Source of the DNA: Deltaproteobacteria bacterium
Lineage (GTDB): Bacteria; Desulfobacterota; Binatia; UBA9968
Assembly: GCA_016844625.1 (NCBI GenBank)
Contig: JAERMN010000292.1
Coordinates: forward strand, 1-5,019
DNA: 5,019 bases
Reading direction: 5' to 3'
The translations under genes and the position numbers were made by a program. This document shows positions 4,765 to 5,019 of this stretch, piece after piece; position 1 is the stretch's first letter, and each line of letters begins with the position of its first letter. The notes beneath the pieces are model-generated. The model was not told the DNA's origin. It did no database searches and saw only the letters and a list, made by a program, of their open reading frames with translations.

Positions 4765-5019
4765 TTATTTCGCCAGCGTTCTGGTATAAACCAGAACCTG
4801 TTTTTGCTCAGCCTTGGTGAGCTTGGACGCCGGCATTTTGCCAGCGCCTTCGGCGATCACTTTCAGCAACTGCTCGTCGGACTTCTTAGTCGTGTCCTTG
4901 CCGACAATGCTAAGAGTTTTTTCACCAAGGATAGTCGCCATTTTTTCGTTTCCTTTGCCATCGGCTCCGTGACAACCGACGCAGGATTTCTCGTATGACG
5001 CTTTTCCACCGCCCGCGTC
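4765..5019 (-). CDS. Class I monoheme cytochrome c, C-terminal part (5' end outside window)
   Basis: Reading the minus strand from the window edge gives 84 residues with no stop until the TAA at 4765-4767. The haem-binding motif CVGCH is at residues 13-17 of the visible part, followed by GADGKGNEK; the likely axial methionine is M62 in AGKMPAS; and the chain ends in a helix (LTKAEQKQVLVYTRTLAK). This is the compact class I cytochrome c fold, a soluble or lipid-anchored periplasmic electron carrier. The signal peptide expected upstream is not in the window. The haem motif is close to the start of the visible part, so only a short stretch is probably missing unless the gene is a fusion. Because the NO reductase here uses quinol rather than cytochrome c, a direct partnership with it is not required. 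The gene was found by translating the open frame and has no start codon within the window. Confidence 0.85.
   Translation of the reverse strand, partial: DAGGGKASYEKSCVGCHGADGKGNEKMATILGEKTLSIVGKDTTKKSDEQLLKVIAEGAGKMPASKLTKAEQKQVLVYTRTLAK

Noticed and set aside
4804..4998. 64-codon plus-strand frame at the right end
   Set aside because: It is opposite the cytochrome c coding region, whose CVGCH haem motif and axial methionine make the minus strand the real one.
1..5019. CRISPR array, insertion sequence or transposase
   Set aside because: No regularly spaced repeats, no transposase motifs and no terminal inverted repeats with target duplications were seen on either strand.

Overview
This window looks like chromosomal DNA from a moderately GC-rich environmental bacterium with a respiratory electron-transport chain. 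It encodes a quinol-type nitric oxide reductase, a class I c-type cytochrome, two hemerythrin-like iron proteins and pieces of P-type cation ATPases. The lineage cannot be fixed from the sequence. The genes would fit a deltaproteobacterial, NC10 or acidobacterial-type soil or sediment organism, but that is only an impression.

Layout. Bases 1-293 (+) are the tail of a P-type cation ATPase whose 5' part lies outside the window. It converges, with a 19-bp overlap, on a minus-strand block of three genes that is transcribed from about 3593 down to 275: hemerythrin-like protein HHE2 (3144-3593), a 761-residue quinol-dependent nitric oxide reductase (824-3109), and hemerythrin-like protein HHE1 (275-772). 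The gaps of 34 and 51 nt and the good ribosome binding sites suggest one operon. Next to its 5' end, pointing the other way, is an orphan fragment of a second P-type ATPase tail (3652-3957, +), about 53% identical in protein to the first. A small carboxymuconolactone decarboxylase-like protein (4007-4342, -) follows. After it comes a gene-free stretch (4343-4764) with a strong plus-strand terminator that has no obvious gene and a perfect 12-bp inverted repeat. The window ends in the C-terminal part of a monoheme cytochrome c (4765-5019, -).

How the genes may work together. The reductase keeps every expected catalytic and quinol-site residue, so it should reduce NO to N2O with electrons from the quinol pool. 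The two hemerythrin-fold proteins may sense, bind or buffer NO, O2 or iron, or help repair iron centres damaged by NO. The block therefore reads as a nitrosative-stress or NO-detoxification module rather than a full denitrification cluster, because no nitrite or nitrous oxide reductase is visible.

The points most worth a second look are: the only two cysteines of the reductase, which form a CxxC pair in a loop predicted to be cytoplasmic; the two diverged ATPase tails flanking the NO module; the palindrome at the convergent gene ends; and the orphan terminator upstream of the cytochrome gene, which may end an unannotated small RNA. No wholly new system is evident.
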